Origin: Halopseudomonas pelagia CL-AP6
GTDB taxonomy: Bacteria > Pseudomonadota > Gammaproteobacteria > Pseudomonadales > Pseudomonadaceae
Reading direction: 5' to 3'
Assembly (NCBI RefSeq): GCF_000410875.1
Contig: NZ_AROI01000006.1
Coordinates: 62,001 to 126,000, forward strand
Length of the DNA stretch: 64,000 nucleotides
In this document: positions 25,298 to 34,657 of the stretch, piece after piece
Numbering within the stretch: the first letter of the stretch is position 1
Layout: the number at the start of each line of letters is the position of its first letter
The notes under the pieces: generated by a model
The model's database searches: none
Told to the model about the DNA's origin: nothing
The model's input: only the letters and a program-made list of their open reading frames with translations
Made by a program: the position numbers and the translations under genes

Positions 25298-26650
25298 TCA
25301 GGCTGGTTTTAATGTGGCGACCTGAGAGCGGTTGCCGCCGGCCTGTTTGGCGTAATACATGGCCCGATCCGCCAAATTTAGTAGCTCGTTGTGCTCGTTA
25401 GTGTGTTCAGGGAACAGTGCGATACCAATGCTGGGGATCATCCTCAGATTATGTTCGGCGAGCTGAAAGGGCAGGTTTAACTGCTCGCGGATCTTCTCCG
25501 CGACCTGCAGGGCATGATCGAGCTGCTGGATGTCTTCGAGCATAATCACGAACTCATCTCCACCCACCCGCGAGACGGTGTCCACTTCACGCACGCAATG
25601 GCGCAGTCGGTTTGCCACGGCCTGCAGCAGCAGATCCCCGACACCGTGGCCGTAGCTGTCATTGACCTGTTTGAATTTATCCAAGTCCAGATATAACAGC
25701 GAGACTTTGGTTTTGTCTCGTCGAGCCCGTGCGAGTGCTCGTTCCATACGATCGAATAGGAGTGTGCGATTAGGCAGGCCGGTCAAATGATCGTGATGCG
25801 ACAGGAATTGCAGGCGGGCCTGCATTTGCATGCGTTGTACCGCTGACGCTATCTGAATGGAAATATACTGCAGCAGCTCTAGCTCTTTGGCGGTGTAGCG
25901 CTGGTTAATAGCATGACTGTGGATCAATAACGCACCAAAGGTACTCTGGGCCGCGATCAGTGGCACGCCAAGCCAGTTGAGTGACGTCTGGTCGGTCAGC
26001 GTGAGTAGGTCCGAATCATTGCTGAGGGTATCCGTTGTCAGCAGTAGTGGCTCACTGGAACCGATGATCTCCGCGCAGAGTGTTCTGGCATCGGCGGACT
26101 CGCGCGCATCTTGCGGGCCGTGCTGATCGGCGTAGTAGGGAAAGTTCAGTGAACCGTCCGTCTGTTCGCGCAGGGCAACGCTGAACAGGCTCAGCGGTAC
26201 TAGCCTGGCAATGATCTGGTGAATCAGCAAAAATAGCGCCGCAAGGTCTTCCGAGCTGTTGGCGGCTTCTGAAATGGCATATACCGCAGCTTGCATGGCT
26301 TCGGTGTGCTTACGTTCTGTCACGTCGTGGGCGACGGCTACACGTAGCTGTTCCTCTTCCGACCAACTGGCCGACCACATGATGTGGACAATCTGACCGT
26401 CCTTGCGCACATAGCGGTTCTCGAAGTGATTTTTCTGGCGGCCGAGCATGACTTCGCGGGCAGTAGCCAGGGTCATCTCACGGTCATCGGGATACACCAG
26501 CTCCATCATGGATGTGCCGACCAGTTCCTCGCAGGTATAACCGAAAATACGCTCGCAGGCCCCGCTGACGTACACAAACCGGCCTTGGGCATCGACAACA
26601 CAAATGGCGTCGAGGAGTAGGTCCATCACTTTGGGGCTGGGTGAATACAC
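25298..26650 (-). CDS. PAS-GAF-GGDEF diguanylate cyclase
   Basis: About 450 residues from a GTG at 26650 with GAAGGGA 6 bases upstream; a GTG at 26677 is an alternative without a ribosome site. No membrane helix is seen. Order: PAS domain with PAC tail (about 8-120, GRFVYVSGACERIFGYT), GAF domain (about 130-270, LNWLGVPLIAAQSTFGALLIH) and GGDEF domain (about 285-445). GGDEF is near residue 362 with I-site REVD before it. The protein should be a cytosolic c-di-GMP synthase that reads two internal signals; the PAS and GAF ligands are unknown. Confidence 0.87.
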   Translation of the reverse strand: MYSPSPKVMDLLLDAICVVDAQGRFVYVSGACERIFGYTCEELVGTSMMELVYPDDREMTLATAREVMLGRQKNHFENRYVRKDGQIVHIMWSASWSEEEQLRVAVAHDVTERKHTEAMQAAVYAISEAANSSEDLAALFLLIHQIIARLVPLSLFSVALREQTDGSLNFPYYADQHGPQDARESADARTLCAEIIGSSEPLLLTTDTLSNDSDLLTLTDQTSLNWLGVPLIAAQSTFGALLIHSHAINQRYTAKELELLQYISIQIASAVQRMQMQARLQFLSHHDHLTGLPNRTLLFDRMERALARARRDKTKVSLLYLDLDKFKQVNDSYGHGVGDLLLQAVANRLRHCVREVDTVSRVGGDEFVIMLEDIQQLDHALQVAEKIREQLNLPFQLAEHNLRMIPSIGIALFPEHTNEHNELLNLADRAMYYAKQAGGNRSQVATLKPA

Positions 26651-26807
26651 CTCAAGTCCCTTCGGGAACAATTGCACCGCTTGTTGGCATTGTTTTTATA
26701 ACCTTGCTGGAACGAGGCGCTTGACCCGTTGCCAGGATAGTCGGCGACGCCTCGGTGGGCTATCGGTCGCGTGTCTCTGAACAGCTGGACGCTGCGTAGA
26801 GCCGATG

Positions 26808-27050
26808 TTACCGCTTGCTTGCCGCCCTGTCTTGGGCATTGTGATACAGCGTGCGTAGCGCCTTTGCTGCTTTCCCCGAGCCGCTGCCGTGCGAATTTAG
26901 CACCCGCGTCCAGATGGCCTGCTTGTCTTGGTCCGATAGGCGCTTCCAGGATTTCTTTTCCTCGTACGTTCGGCCGCAGGCCTTGCAAATGTCATGCCTG
27001 TTGAATTTGCAGATATCGATACACGGCTTTTTGGTAATGTAATCGGACAT
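26808..27050 (-). CDS. DUF1289 family cysteine-rich protein
   Basis: 80 residues from the ATG at 27050; the longer frame from 27140 lies over the end of the phosphodiesterase gene and is not conserved in style. Residues 9-35 hold the family pattern PCIDICKFNRHDICKACGRT with four cysteines that could bind a metal. It continues with a tryptophan-containing helix (KKSWKRLSDQDKQAIWTRVL). The function of the family is unknown. It follows the phosphodiesterase gene by 19 bases on the same strand. Confidence 0.82.
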   Translation of the reverse strand: MSDYITKKPCIDICKFNRHDICKACGRTYEEKKSWKRLSDQDKQAIWTRVLNSHGSGSGKAAKALRTLYHNAQDRAASKR

Positions 27051-27069
27051 GGTCAGCTCTGGTGATGTA

Positions 27070-27885
27070 TCAGGTTCGGTCGCGGCTAATGGCCACTGCA
27101 GTGCTAAGTGCCGACTCGAAACGTTGTGAGCCGTGAACATAATCCCAGCGCTCTACGACGCACTCGAGGTTGCTCTGGATGGACTGATAGCAGATCAGGT
27201 TGACCGAGTTCGATATTTCGCCTCGTACCCGCTCTGACACGGCAGTACCAGCCTGCACTGTCCAGGCCTGACGGCCATCTTCGCCTTGCTGGCCATACAG
27301 TGGCAGTACGTAGGGAAGGTGGATATGCCCTGCGAGTACCAAGTCCATGCCAGCATCGACCCAGGCTGGCACGGCTTTTTCACGGCCAATTATCAGGTTA
27401 GCGGTATCGGAAGCCTCTATCGCACGCACTGGGTGATGCTGAACAACTACCCGCAGTTGCTCGGGACTAGCCTGTTTCAAGCGCTGAGCGACCCGAGTTA
27501 TTTGCTGGTCCGACAACTCGCCGTCCTTGTGGCGGCGGGTGCGGGTGCTGTTGACGCCGATAACCAGTAGCTGCTCGGTTTCAAACTCCGGCTCCAGATC
27601 GTGGCCGAAAAAGCGCCGGTAGTTGCCGTAGGGGCTGAAGGCCCGGGCAAACAGATTGAATAGCGGCAGATCATGATTGCCCGGCACGCTCAGCAGCGGT
27701 GCATGCAACTGGTTGGTGAATTCACGTGCAGCGGCGAACTGACCTCGTCGCGCACGTTGAGTGATATCACCGCTGAGAATCACCAGGTCAGGCTTGTGCT
27801 CTGCGCAGAGCTGGCTGATGGCGTTCATCACCTCTGGACGCTCGGTGCCAAAATGGGTGTCGGAGATTTGCAGCAATCGGATCAT
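27070..27885 (-). CDS. CpdA-like metallophosphoesterase
   Basis: 271 residues. Calcineurin-like metal motifs run through the protein: SDTHFG at the start (D9 and H11), SGDITQRA near 39, VPGNHDLP near 68, QHHPV near 148 and AGHIH near 186. This is the class III cyclic-nucleotide phosphodiesterase layout, so it could hydrolyse cAMP, but other phosphoesters are possible. The ATG overlaps the stop of the lipid kinase gene by the ATGA arrangement, which suggests coupled translation. Confidence 0.82.
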   Translation of the reverse strand: MIRLLQISDTHFGTERPEVMNAISQLCAEHKPDLVILSGDITQRARRGQFAAAREFTNQLHAPLLSVPGNHDLPLFNLFARAFSPYGNYRRFFGHDLEPEFETEQLLVIGVNSTRTRRHKDGELSDQQITRVAQRLKQASPEQLRVVVQHHPVRAIEASDTANLIIGREKAVPAWVDAGMDLVLAGHIHLPYVLPLYGQQGEDGRQAWTVQAGTAVSERVRGEISNSVNLICYQSIQSNLECVVERWDYVHGSQRFESALSTAVAISRDRT

Positions 27886-28874
27886 GCGGTCTCCCGCAAT
27901 TCAGGGTTGCGGGCTACTAATAGCGCTAATTGATGCTCAGCTACCTTGAACACCAACGGCGAGTGCATATAAGAAATTTCACCGTCCATGGCTACCTTGG
28001 TGCGCTTGCGGCCGCGACCCAGGCGCACAGTCATGGTGTGAAAGCCGAAGCTGATCAGGTTCTGGTCCTCTCCCAGGCGGCTCATCAGACCACGTAGCAG
28101 CAGGCCATACAGGCTCAAGGTGCTGAGCGGTTTGGAGGTCAGAGCCACCAGATAATTGTGTTGCAGCTCTTTGGTTTCATTAAGGCCCATATGCTTGAGT
28201 TGCAGCGCGTTGTTGTCGACTACAATGGTCGGGGTGCGCAGCGCCCGCTGCTTGCCCTCATAGTCAATCTGGACCTTGAGCTGCCGGTGGGCCTTGAACA
28301 GGGTGACCAGCGCCGACCAAAGTGCAACCAAACGGCTGCGACCGAACCGCTGTTTGTAGGCTTCGCGGTCCTCCAGCAATTGCGGGTAGAGGCCCAGGCT
28401 GGCGTTGACCAAAAATACCTTGTCATTCAGCAATCCAACATTGACCGGCTGGATTTTGGCGTCCACTAGGCATCGCGCAGCGATCTCGGTGTTTTGGGAA
28501 ATGCCGTAGCAGCGGCCAAAATAGTTGAAGGTGCCCTGGGGTAGAATGCCGAACGGGACGCCGGATCCAAGTACCACTTGGCTCACGGCGTTCAGTGTGC
28601 CATCGCCACCTACCGCGACCACGACGCCACGCTGCTCTTTGGCCAGCTTAAGGGCTTTCTTCGCGGCTGGGATCAGTTCGGAGCCGTCATCAACGGCGAT
28701 CAGTTCGTAGCGGCGGTTGGCCTCTTGCATGATCCGGGCGACGGTAGCCTGTATTTCCTTTGCGTCCTGACTACCGGATCCGGTGTTCATGACCATGAAA
28801 AAAGGTTCATTGCCGGTGAGCTCTGGCATAGCCTCGCGCGGTTGTTCGTTAGTGACGGTAGAAGTTGATGTCAT
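27882..28874 (-). CDS. Diacylglycerol kinase-family lipid kinase (YegS-like)
   Basis: 330 residues with the DAGK catalytic fold. The ATP-binding glycine loop is VVAVGGDGTLNAVSQVVLGS near residue 92, followed by PFGILPQGTFNYFGR near 117 and a C-terminal beta-sandwich ending with KVAMDGEISYMHSPLVF, which includes the DGE motif. It probably phosphorylates a membrane lipid such as phosphatidylglycerol or diacylglycerol. The first ~20 residues are polar and poorly conserved. It forms an operon with the phosphodiesterase that follows. Confidence 0.86.
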   Translation of the reverse strand: MTSTSTVTNEQPREAMPELTGNEPFFMVMNTGSGSQDAKEIQATVARIMQEANRRYELIAVDDGSELIPAAKKALKLAKEQRGVVVAVGGDGTLNAVSQVVLGSGVPFGILPQGTFNYFGRCYGISQNTEIAARCLVDAKIQPVNVGLLNDKVFLVNASLGLYPQLLEDREAYKQRFGRSRLVALWSALVTLFKAHRQLKVQIDYEGKQRALRTPTIVVDNNALQLKHMGLNETKELQHNYLVALTSKPLSTLSLYGLLLRGLMSRLGEDQNLISFGFHTMTVRLGRGRKRTKVAMDGEISYMHSPLVFKVAEHQLALLVARNPELRETA

Positions 28875-28925
28875 GCCGCTTGGTTATTCCTTGAATAATG
28901 AGTGCTGGGCGTAACGCTCTGCGAA

Positions 28926-29192
28926 TCAGCGCAGCTGGCTGTCCTTGCTGCCACGACGGTTGTAACCGCCATGCTGCGCCAGGGCCTGGTCTTGCGTCGT
29001 CTGGCAATGGATGCAGAGTCGCACGCCGGGTAGCGCCTTGCGCCGAGCCTCAGGAATGGCAGCGTCGCACTCCTCGCAGTGGTGCAGGCTTTCACCCTTG
29101 GGCAACTGGCTGCGCGCACGCTGCACTGCCTCATCCACAGTGTCATCAATCTGATCCTGCACAGCGCCGTCTTGAGCCCAGCCAGTAGCCAT
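28926..29192 (-). CDS. DksA/TraR-type zinc-finger protein (YbiI-like)
   Basis: 88 residues. A short helical N-terminus is followed by a zinc finger with CEEC near residue 39 and CIHC near residue 60. The C-terminus QHGGYNRRGSKDSQLR resembles E. coli YbiI. It is the second DksA-like protein in the window, smaller than the one at 19588. Function by analogy: modulation of RNA polymerase; no direct evidence. It lies 51 bases upstream of the lipid kinase gene on the same strand. Confidence 0.83.
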   Translation of the reverse strand: MATGWAQDGAVQDQIDDTVDEAVQRARSQLPKGESLHHCEECDAAIPEARRKALPGVRLCIHCQTTQDQALAQHGGYNRRGSKDSQLR

Positions 29193-29313
29193 GAATGCCT
29201 CCGATTGACCGCTATGAACTTGCTATCCTTGTGGTCGGTCCAAGATGTATCCTTACAAAGGATAGACAGCAAAATGCCACAACAATTCGCAATCACCTCG
29301 CAAGGAATATGCA

Positions 29314-29463
29314 ATGAACATCGCTTTGACGCCTCTGATATCTCTGATTGCCGGTATCCTGATCCTGATCATGCCGCGTTTGCTGAACTATATCGTTGCC
29401 ATCTACCTGATCATTATCGGTCTGGTCGGACTCTTCGGTGGCGGCCTTAATTTCCGCTTGTAA
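29314..29463 (+). CDS. Small membrane protein, DUF3096-like
   Basis: 49 residues with a ribosome site AAGGA 8 bases upstream of the ATG. Two hydrophobic helices (about residues 3-20 and 24-42) are joined by PRLLNY, the pattern seen in DUF3096 proteins (recalled). It begins MNIALTPLISLIAGILIL and ends with a glycine-rich tail. Role unknown; such proteins often accompany membrane stress responses. A strong hairpin follows. Confidence 0.78.
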   Translation: MNIALTPLISLIAGILILIMPRLLNYIVAIYLIIIGLVGLFGGGLNFRL

Positions 29464-29471
29464 GGCACCGG

Positions 29472-29497
29472 TCACCAGCCATCTGGGTGGCTGGTGA
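29472..29497 (+). terminator. Hairpin after the DUF3096-like gene
   Basis: TCACCAGCCA (29472-29481) and TGGCTGGTGA (29488-29497) form a perfect 10-bp stem with a 6-base loop, 9 bases after the stop. Only TGTGATT follows, so it is a stable 3' end structure with a poor U-run. Confidence 0.5.
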
Positions 29498-29577
29498 TGT
29501 GATTGCGCCTAAAGGGGTATTGAGCCTCAGCGGTTTCAGCCATAAAGTGACCAATTGCTGAGGATTGGACCATCTCC

Positions 29578-30435
29578 ATGGCTCGCGCAGTACCTTGTCG
29601 TTTTGTGTTGCTCACTTGTCTGGCCATGCTGGCGTTCGCCGGCAATTCGCTGTTATGCCGGCTCGCTCTGCGCGATACCGACATCGATCCTGTCAGCTTC
29701 ACCGCGATTCGTATTCTATCCGGCGCATTCATGCTCGGATTGCTGATGCAAGTGCGCACCAGAAAACAGCCGGTCGGCGGAGATTGGCGTTCTGCTTTGG
29801 CTCTGTTCGTCTATGCTGCGGCTTTTTCGCTGGCCTATGTGTATTTACCGGCCGGGGCTGGCGCCTTGCTGCTGTTTGGTGCCGTGCAATTAACGATGAC
29901 CGGATGGGGGTTGGTGCGCGGTGAGCGCCTGAAAACCGTGCAAACGGTCGGCTTGATACTGGCTGTGGCGGGTCTGCTGATGCTGCTGCTGCCTGGAGCG
30001 GCCGCCCCGTCATTGCTCGGCGCTAGCCTGATGCTGGTGTCTGGCGTGGCGTGGGGCATCTATTCGTTGCTCGGACGCGGAGCGGGCGATCCACTCGCGG
30101 CCACAGCAGGCAATTTTATTCGCGCTACGCCCCTTGCATTGCTGTTGTTGCTGCCGTTTCTCGGAAGCTTGAACCAGGACGGGCCTGGCCTGCTGTATGC
30201 GTTGATATCGGGCGCATTGACCTCCGGGCTCGGTTACGCCCTCTGGTACAGCGCGCTCAAAGGGCTGACTGCCATACAGGGCGCCAGCGTACAGCTGAGT
30301 GTACCGGTTCTTGCTGCCCTGGGAGGGGCGCTGCTGCTGGCGGAAAATATTACGTTGCGACTGGTGCTGGTGGCGATTTTGACGCTGGGCGGCATCGCCC
30401 TGGTGGTTTGGGGGAAAAGGTCCGCGGCGGGTTAG
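29578..30435 (+). CDS. DMT-superfamily (EamA) transporter
   Basis: 285 residues with about ten hydrophobic helices, the two-repeat EamA layout. The first repeat has NSLLCRLALR and the RxxxG-type motif AIRILSGAFMLGLLM; the second covers about 145-275 and ends LTLGGIALVVWG. Members export amino acids, nucleotides or drugs; the substrate cannot be inferred. It is followed by 90 bases and then the small YqaE-like gene. Confidence 0.86.
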   Translation: MARAVPCRFVLLTCLAMLAFAGNSLLCRLALRDTDIDPVSFTAIRILSGAFMLGLLMQVRTRKQPVGGDWRSALALFVYAAAFSLAYVYLPAGAGALLLFGAVQLTMTGWGLVRGERLKTVQTVGLILAVAGLLMLLLPGAAAPSLLGASLMLVSGVAWGIYSLLGRGAGDPLAATAGNFIRATPLALLLLLPFLGSLNQDGPGLLYALISGALTSGLGYALWYSALKGLTAIQGASVQLSVPVLAALGGALLLAENITLRLVLVAILTLGGIALVVWGKRSAAG

Positions 30436-30525
30436 CGTTCGTTTCCCGCCGGATCGCTAGCGCAGCGCCGAACTTATGTGTTGGTGAGGCTGTCCTAAGT
30501 ATTGTCCATATTATAAGGAGCGACC

Positions 30526-30699
30526 ATGGCCGTTACCGCGACAGACCCCATCAAAATGATATTTGCCGTACTGTTACCGCCGTTAGGCGTTTTCATGGAA
30601 GTCGGCTTCAAAGGTCATTTCTGGCTGAACATCCTGCTGACTCTGTTCGGGTTCATACCCGGCATCATTCATGCGTTTTACGTGATTCTCAAGCACTAA
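30526..30699 (+). CDS. YqaE/Pmp3-family small membrane protein
   Basis: 57 residues with TAAGGAG 5 bases upstream of the ATG. Two hydrophobic helices with the family signature FAVLLPPLGVFMEVG and LNILLTLFGFIPGIIHAFYV. Pmp3/YqaE proteins sit in the cytoplasmic membrane and respond to salt or membrane stress. Its own strong ribosome site suggests high expression. Confidence 0.85.
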   Translation: MAVTATDPIKMIFAVLLPPLGVFMEVGFKGHFWLNILLTLFGFIPGIIHAFYVILKH

Positions 30700-30761
30700 C
30701 CAGGTTCCCGGGACCCCTGTGCTGACCGCTGGCATTCTTATCAGGTATGAGCTATCGGCGG

Positions 30762-31169
30762 TCAGATATCTATTGCCAGGTGCCATCGCACCTGATGTTG
30801 ACGTAATGTCTGCAAAATCCGCAGATATTCACTCAGATCGTCCAGCACTGCTTGCTGGTTCTCAAGCTGCCCCGGGTGCTCGGTAAGGTAATTGTATAGC
30901 GCGCGAATCGTTACCAGTCCGTCGGCGGCCGGGAACCATTGTTCTTCGGGCGTACTGAGTGGCTCTTCATCGTTATCGAGATAGGCTTCCAGTAGATTTT
31001 CGGTCTCCTGTGGGTCCACGCTGAAAAAATCCATCAACGGGCTGACTCCCAGTTCCAGGCACAGTTGTTCCAGGCGTTCCTCATCGCTATGGGCAATCGA
31101 TTTGCCGTTGCAGAAGATGTCTAGACCAGCCACATCCCTCTCTGCCGCGATATACCAGGCCAGGCTCAT
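30762..31169 (-). CDS. Conserved hypothetical acidic protein
   Basis: 135 residues from the ATG at 31169; an ATG at 31202 has no ribosome site. The protein is acidic and helical (AWYIAAERDVAGLDIFCNG, later EETENLL-like and TPEEQWFPAADGL). No signal peptide, membrane segment or catalytic motif is seen. It lies between the YqaE-like gene and glcB, all separate units. Inferred to be a cytosolic protein of a family confined to pseudomonads and relatives. Confidence 0.7.
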   Translation of the reverse strand: MSLAWYIAAERDVAGLDIFCNGKSIAHSDEERLEQLCLELGVSPLMDFFSVDPQETENLLEAYLDNDEEPLSTPEEQWFPAADGLVTIRALYNYLTEHPGQLENQQAVLDDLSEYLRILQTLRQHQVRWHLAIDI

Positions 31170-31275
31170 AGGTGCGTTCTCTGTGTTATGTAATGCTGAC
31201 ATGATGCGCTGTTGCAGTGACTTTCTTCAATCGCCGATTGTGTGAGCCTTGTCGTGATTGTAAGAAAAAGCGCAT

Positions 31276-31303
31276 AAAAAACCCCGGACGGACCGGGGTT
31301 TTG
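31276..31303 (-). terminator. Intrinsic terminator of glcB
   Basis: ACCCCGG (31281-31287) and CCGGGGT (31293-31299) make a 7-bp GC stem with a 5-base loop, extended by flanking A/T pairs. On the minus strand the stem is followed by TTTTTTATG. It is 30 bases past the glcB stop. A classic bidirectional-looking terminator. Confidence 0.85.
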
Positions 31304-31328
31304 CTATTGCCTTGGGTAAATCAATGAT

Positions 31329-33506
31329 TTACAGGCCGTAGCGTGCCTTGAACTCGCGACGGCGGCGGTGCAGAACTGGCTCGGTATAACCGTTAGGCTG
31401 CACGCTACCTTCTACACAGAGCTCGACGGCAGCTTGAAAGGCGATGCTGTCGTCAAAGTTCGCTGCCATAGGCTTGTAAGCCGGATCGTTGGCGTTCTGA
31501 CGATCCACCACAGCAGCCATGCGCTGCAGGGTCTCCATAACCTGCTCCTGGGTGCAAACACCGTGGCGCAACCAGTTAGCGATATGCTGACTGGAAATAC
31601 GCAGGGTGGCGCGGTCTTCCATCAGACCGATATCATTGATATCCGGCACCTTGGAGCAGCCCACGCCTTGGTCGACCCAGCGCACCACATAGCCGAGGAT
31701 GCCCTGGGCGTTGTTGTCCAGTTCCTGTTGAATCTCGGCGGCAGACCAGTTGGTGTTGGGTGCCAGCGGGATGGTCAGGATGTCGTCGACTGATGCCGGT
31801 GTACGCTTGGCCAGTTCGGCCTGACGCTCGGCGACATTGACCTTGTGGTAGTGCAGTGCATGCAGCGTTGCGGCAGTGGGTGAAGGTACCCAGGCGGTAT
31901 TGGCACCGGCCATCGGGTGAGCGATTTTCTGCTCCAGCATGGCGGCCATCAGGTCGGGCATGGCCCACATGCCCTTGCCGATCTGGGCGCGGCCCTTGAG
32001 GCCGGTAGCCAGACCGATATCAACGTTGTTGTTTTCGTAGGCGCTAATCCACACGGCGCCCTTGATATCACCCTTGCGGATAAACGGACCCGCTTCCATG
32101 GAGGTATGGATCTCGTCACCGGTGCGATCGAGGAAGCCGGTATTGATAAAGGCCACACGCTCGCTGGCGGCCTTGATGCAGGCCTTGAGGTTGATCGTGG
32201 TGCGGCGTTCTTCATCCATGATGCCGACCTTCAGCGTATTGCGCGGCATGCCGAGGATGTCCTCGATACGGCCGAACAGTTCGCTAGTGAAAGCCACTTC
32301 TTCCGGGCCGTGCATCTTTGGCTTGACGATATACACCGAGCCGGTACGGGTGTTCCTGCGGCTGGTGTTGCCATTCAGGTTGTGCAGGGCGATCAGGCTG
32401 GTGAACGCACCATCCATGATGCCTTCTGGTACTTCGTTGCCGTCCTTGTCGAGGATCGCGTTGTTGGTCATCAGGTGGCCAACATTACGGATGAACAGCA
32501 GCGAGCGGCCGTGCAGGGTCAGCGTGGAACCGTCTGCCTGGGTGTACTCGCGGTCGGGATTCATGGTCCGGGTGAAGCTGCTGCCGCCCTTGGCGACACT
32601 TTCCGCCAGGTCGCCTTTCATCAGGCCTAGCCAGTTGCTGTAAACCACGGTCTTGTCATCGGCATCCACCGCCGCGATGGAGTCTTCGCAATCCATGATG
32701 GTGGTCAGGGCAGACTCCATGAGTACGTCCTTGACACCGGCTGCGTCGGTCTGACCGACATTGCTGGTGGGGTCGATCTGGATTTCGAAGTGCAGGCCGT
32801 TGTGCTTGAGCAATACGCCCTCAGGCTGCTCGGCCTGGCCCGTGGAACCGATAAACTGGGCGCTGTCTTTCAGGCCGGTGTCGCTACCGTCCTGCAGCGT
32901 CACGGCCAGTTGACCGTTCTTGATCACGTAGGCAGTGGAGTCTACGTGGGAACCTTTGGCCAGCGGTGCTGCCTCATCGAGGAAGGCGCGGGCGAAGGCG
33001 ATAACCTTGTTGCCACGGATTTCATTGTAGCCAGGGCCTTTACTGGCGCCGTTGGCTTCAGAAATCGCATCGGTGCCATACAGTGCGTCATACAGCGAAC
33101 CCCAGCGGGCATTCGCAGCGTTCAGCGCGAAGCGCGCGTTCATGACGGGTACGACGAGCTGCGGGCCAGCCAACTGGGCGATTTCTTCATCGACATTGGC
33201 GGTTGTCGCCTGGAAGTCATCAGGCTCGGGCAGCAGGTAGCCAATCTCAAGCAGGAAGGCTTTGTATTCAACGGCGTTGTGGGCTTGGCCTGCACGGCCT
33301 TGATGCCAAGCATCAATCTTGGCCTGTAGCGCGTCGCGCTTGGCGAGGAGGGCTTTGTTCTTCGGTGCCAGGTCAGTGAGCAGGGTTTCAAAGCCGGCCC
33401 AGAAGGCATCGGCATTGACGCCGGAGCCGGGGATGGCCTGCTGATTGATGAAATCGTGGAGAACCTTGGCAACTTGCAGGCTGCCGACTTGGACGCGTTC
33501 AGTCAT
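31329..33506 (-). CDS. glcB: Malate synthase G
   Basis: 725 residues, the usual length of the G isoform. It condenses glyoxylate and acetyl-CoA to malate, closing the glyoxylate bypass needed for growth on acetate, fatty acids and alkanes. Key parts are visible: [17 protein letters not shown] near 270, [18 protein letters not shown] near 340, the substrate loop [19 protein letters not shown] near 420-440, [17 protein letters not shown] near 455-470, and [20 protein letters not shown] near 535. A GAGG ribosome site lies 8 bases before the ATG. It sits alone with its own terminator. Confidence 0.97.
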   Translation of the reverse strand: MTERVQVGSLQVAKVLHDFINQQAIPGSGVNADAFWAGFETLLTDLAPKNKALLAKRDALQAKIDAWHQGRAGQAHNAVEYKAFLLEIGYLLPEPDDFQATTANVDEEIAQLAGPQLVVPVMNARFALNAANARWGSLYDALYGTDAISEANGASKGPGYNEIRGNKVIAFARAFLDEAAPLAKGSHVDSTAYVIKNGQLAVTLQDGSDTGLKDSAQFIGSTGQAEQPEGVLLKHNGLHFEIQIDPTSNVGQTDAAGVKDVLMESALTTIMDCEDSIAAVDADDKTVVYSNWLGLMKGDLAESVAKGGSSFTRTMNPDREYTQADGSTLTLHGRSLLFIRNVGHLMTNNAILDKDGNEVPEGIMDGAFTSLIALHNLNGNTSRRNTRTGSVYIVKPKMHGPEEVAFTSELFGRIEDILGMPRNTLKVGIMDEERRTTINLKACIKAASERVAFINTGFLDRTGDEIHTSMEAGPFIRKGDIKGAVWISAYENNNVDIGLATGLKGRAQIGKGMWAMPDLMAAMLEQKIAHPMAGANTAWVPSPTAATLHALHYHKVNVAERQAELAKRTPASVDDILTIPLAPNTNWSAAEIQQELDNNAQGILGYVVRWVDQGVGCSKVPDINDIGLMEDRATLRISSQHIANWLRHGVCTQEQVMETLQRMAAVVDRQNANDPAYKPMAANFDDSIAFQAAVELCVEGSVQPNGYTEPVLHRRRREFKARYGL

Positions 33507-33530
33507 GGAAAACCCTCACTCTGCAGACAA

Positions 33531-33550
33531 CCTGCGCGATCATGCGCAGG
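33531..33550. promoter_or_regulatory. Palindrome in the glcB upstream region
   Basis: CCTGCGC (33531-33537) and GCGCAGG (33544-33550) are inverted around GATCAT, 25 bases before the glcB ATG on the minus strand. It could be a regulator site or a leader hairpin; no known binding motif is claimed. The rest of 33507-33681 shows no gene. Confidence 0.3.
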
Positions 33551-33681
33551 ACGTGGAATTTGGAGGCAGTATGTTACACGATGATGGGTTGCAAATCATG
33601 TTCGAGGCGTGGAATTCTGTCGCGCTGCGTAGGCGGCTCGGCAAATCCGGGTCACCGCTCTTTTACCCAGTGGGTATGTGA

Positions 33682-34623
33682 ATGGATCAGGCTTTTTTAG
33701 ATTTGCTCGTTGAGCGGCTGCCGTTGCTGGAGCCGGGTCGCCCGTTAGATGACCCAGCGCGGCGTTATGCGGGCTACTACGGGATCGACTTCAGCGACCA
33801 CTCGCCCCAGCATCTGGGGCGCATACAGGTCGATGAATTCGCCGTGGCGGTACAGGTCTGGCGCCCGGCTCAGGCCCACGGCACGCTGATTATCCTGCAC
33901 GGCTACTACGATCACATGGGGCTGTACCGACACCTGATTAATTGGGCGCTGCAGCGGGGTCTGGCGGTGCTGGCCTTTGATTTGCCGGGTCATGGTTTGT
34001 CCAGTGGCGAGCGCGCCAGCATTGATTGCTTTCTGCGTTACCAAAAAGTCCTGGACGCGGTACTGGATCATGCCGCGCAGTGGGAGCTGCCAGCGCCCTG
34101 GCACCTGCTCGGGCAGAGTACTGGTGGAGCCATTCTGATCGATAAGCTGTTACATGGTCCGCTACCCAGAGAGCTGGGCCATACTGTGCTGATGGCGCCG
34201 TTGGTGCGCCCGCGGCAATGGGGTATGTCGCAGATGAGCTTGCGGCTGCTGGGTGGTTTCGTACAGCAGTTGGGCCGCAAGTTTACTGACAACTCCAACG
34301 ACCAGGCATTCCTCGACTTTATCCGCGAGCGTGATCCGTTGCAGCCACAGGTATTGCCCGTAGCCTGGGTTCAGGCGTTGGAAAAGTGGATTCCGCGTAT
34401 CGAGGCGGCGCAAAGCAGCACTTATTCGCCATTGATTATTCAAGGGCGAATGGATAAGACCGTCGATTGGCAGCACAACCTGAAAGTACTGGAGGATAAA
34501 TTCAGCAGTCCAGAGGTGTTCTTTCTGGCCAAGGCCAGGCATCACCTGGCCAACGAAGGCGAGTCCATTCGCCGGGAGTATTTGTGCTGGCTGGGTGAGC
34601 AGTTTGATGAGATAGAGGCCTGA
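33682..34623 (+). CDS. Alpha/beta-hydrolase, monoacylglycerol lipase-like
   Basis: 313 residues. The serine aminopeptidase/monoglyceride lipase fold is shown by the oxyanion segment LIILHGYYDHMGLYRHL near residue 72, DLPGHGLSSGERASI near 97, the nucleophile elbow LLGQSTGGA near 140, the acid in IIQGRMDKTVDW near 256 and the histidine in KARHHLANEG near 284. No signal peptide. It probably hydrolyses glycerides or esters, consistent with a lipid/alkane lifestyle. It is divergent from glcB across 175 bases. Confidence 0.85.
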   Translation: MDQAFLDLLVERLPLLEPGRPLDDPARRYAGYYGIDFSDHSPQHLGRIQVDEFAVAVQVWRPAQAHGTLIILHGYYDHMGLYRHLINWALQRGLAVLAFDLPGHGLSSGERASIDCFLRYQKVLDAVLDHAAQWELPAPWHLLGQSTGGAILIDKLLHGPLPRELGHTVLMAPLVRPRQWGMSQMSLRLLGGFVQQLGRKFTDNSNDQAFLDFIRERDPLQPQVLPVAWVQALEKWIPRIEAAQSSTYSPLIIQGRMDKTVDWQHNLKVLEDKFSSPEVFFLAKARHHLANEGESIRREYLCWLGEQFDEIEA

Positions 34624-34657
34624 CGGCCGTGGCGCATCAGCTTGATACCATCAGGGC

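Noticed and set aside
31917-32630. 237-codon open frame antisense to glcB
   Set aside because: Fully within malate synthase G; amino acid composition and lack of motifs mark it as a shadow.
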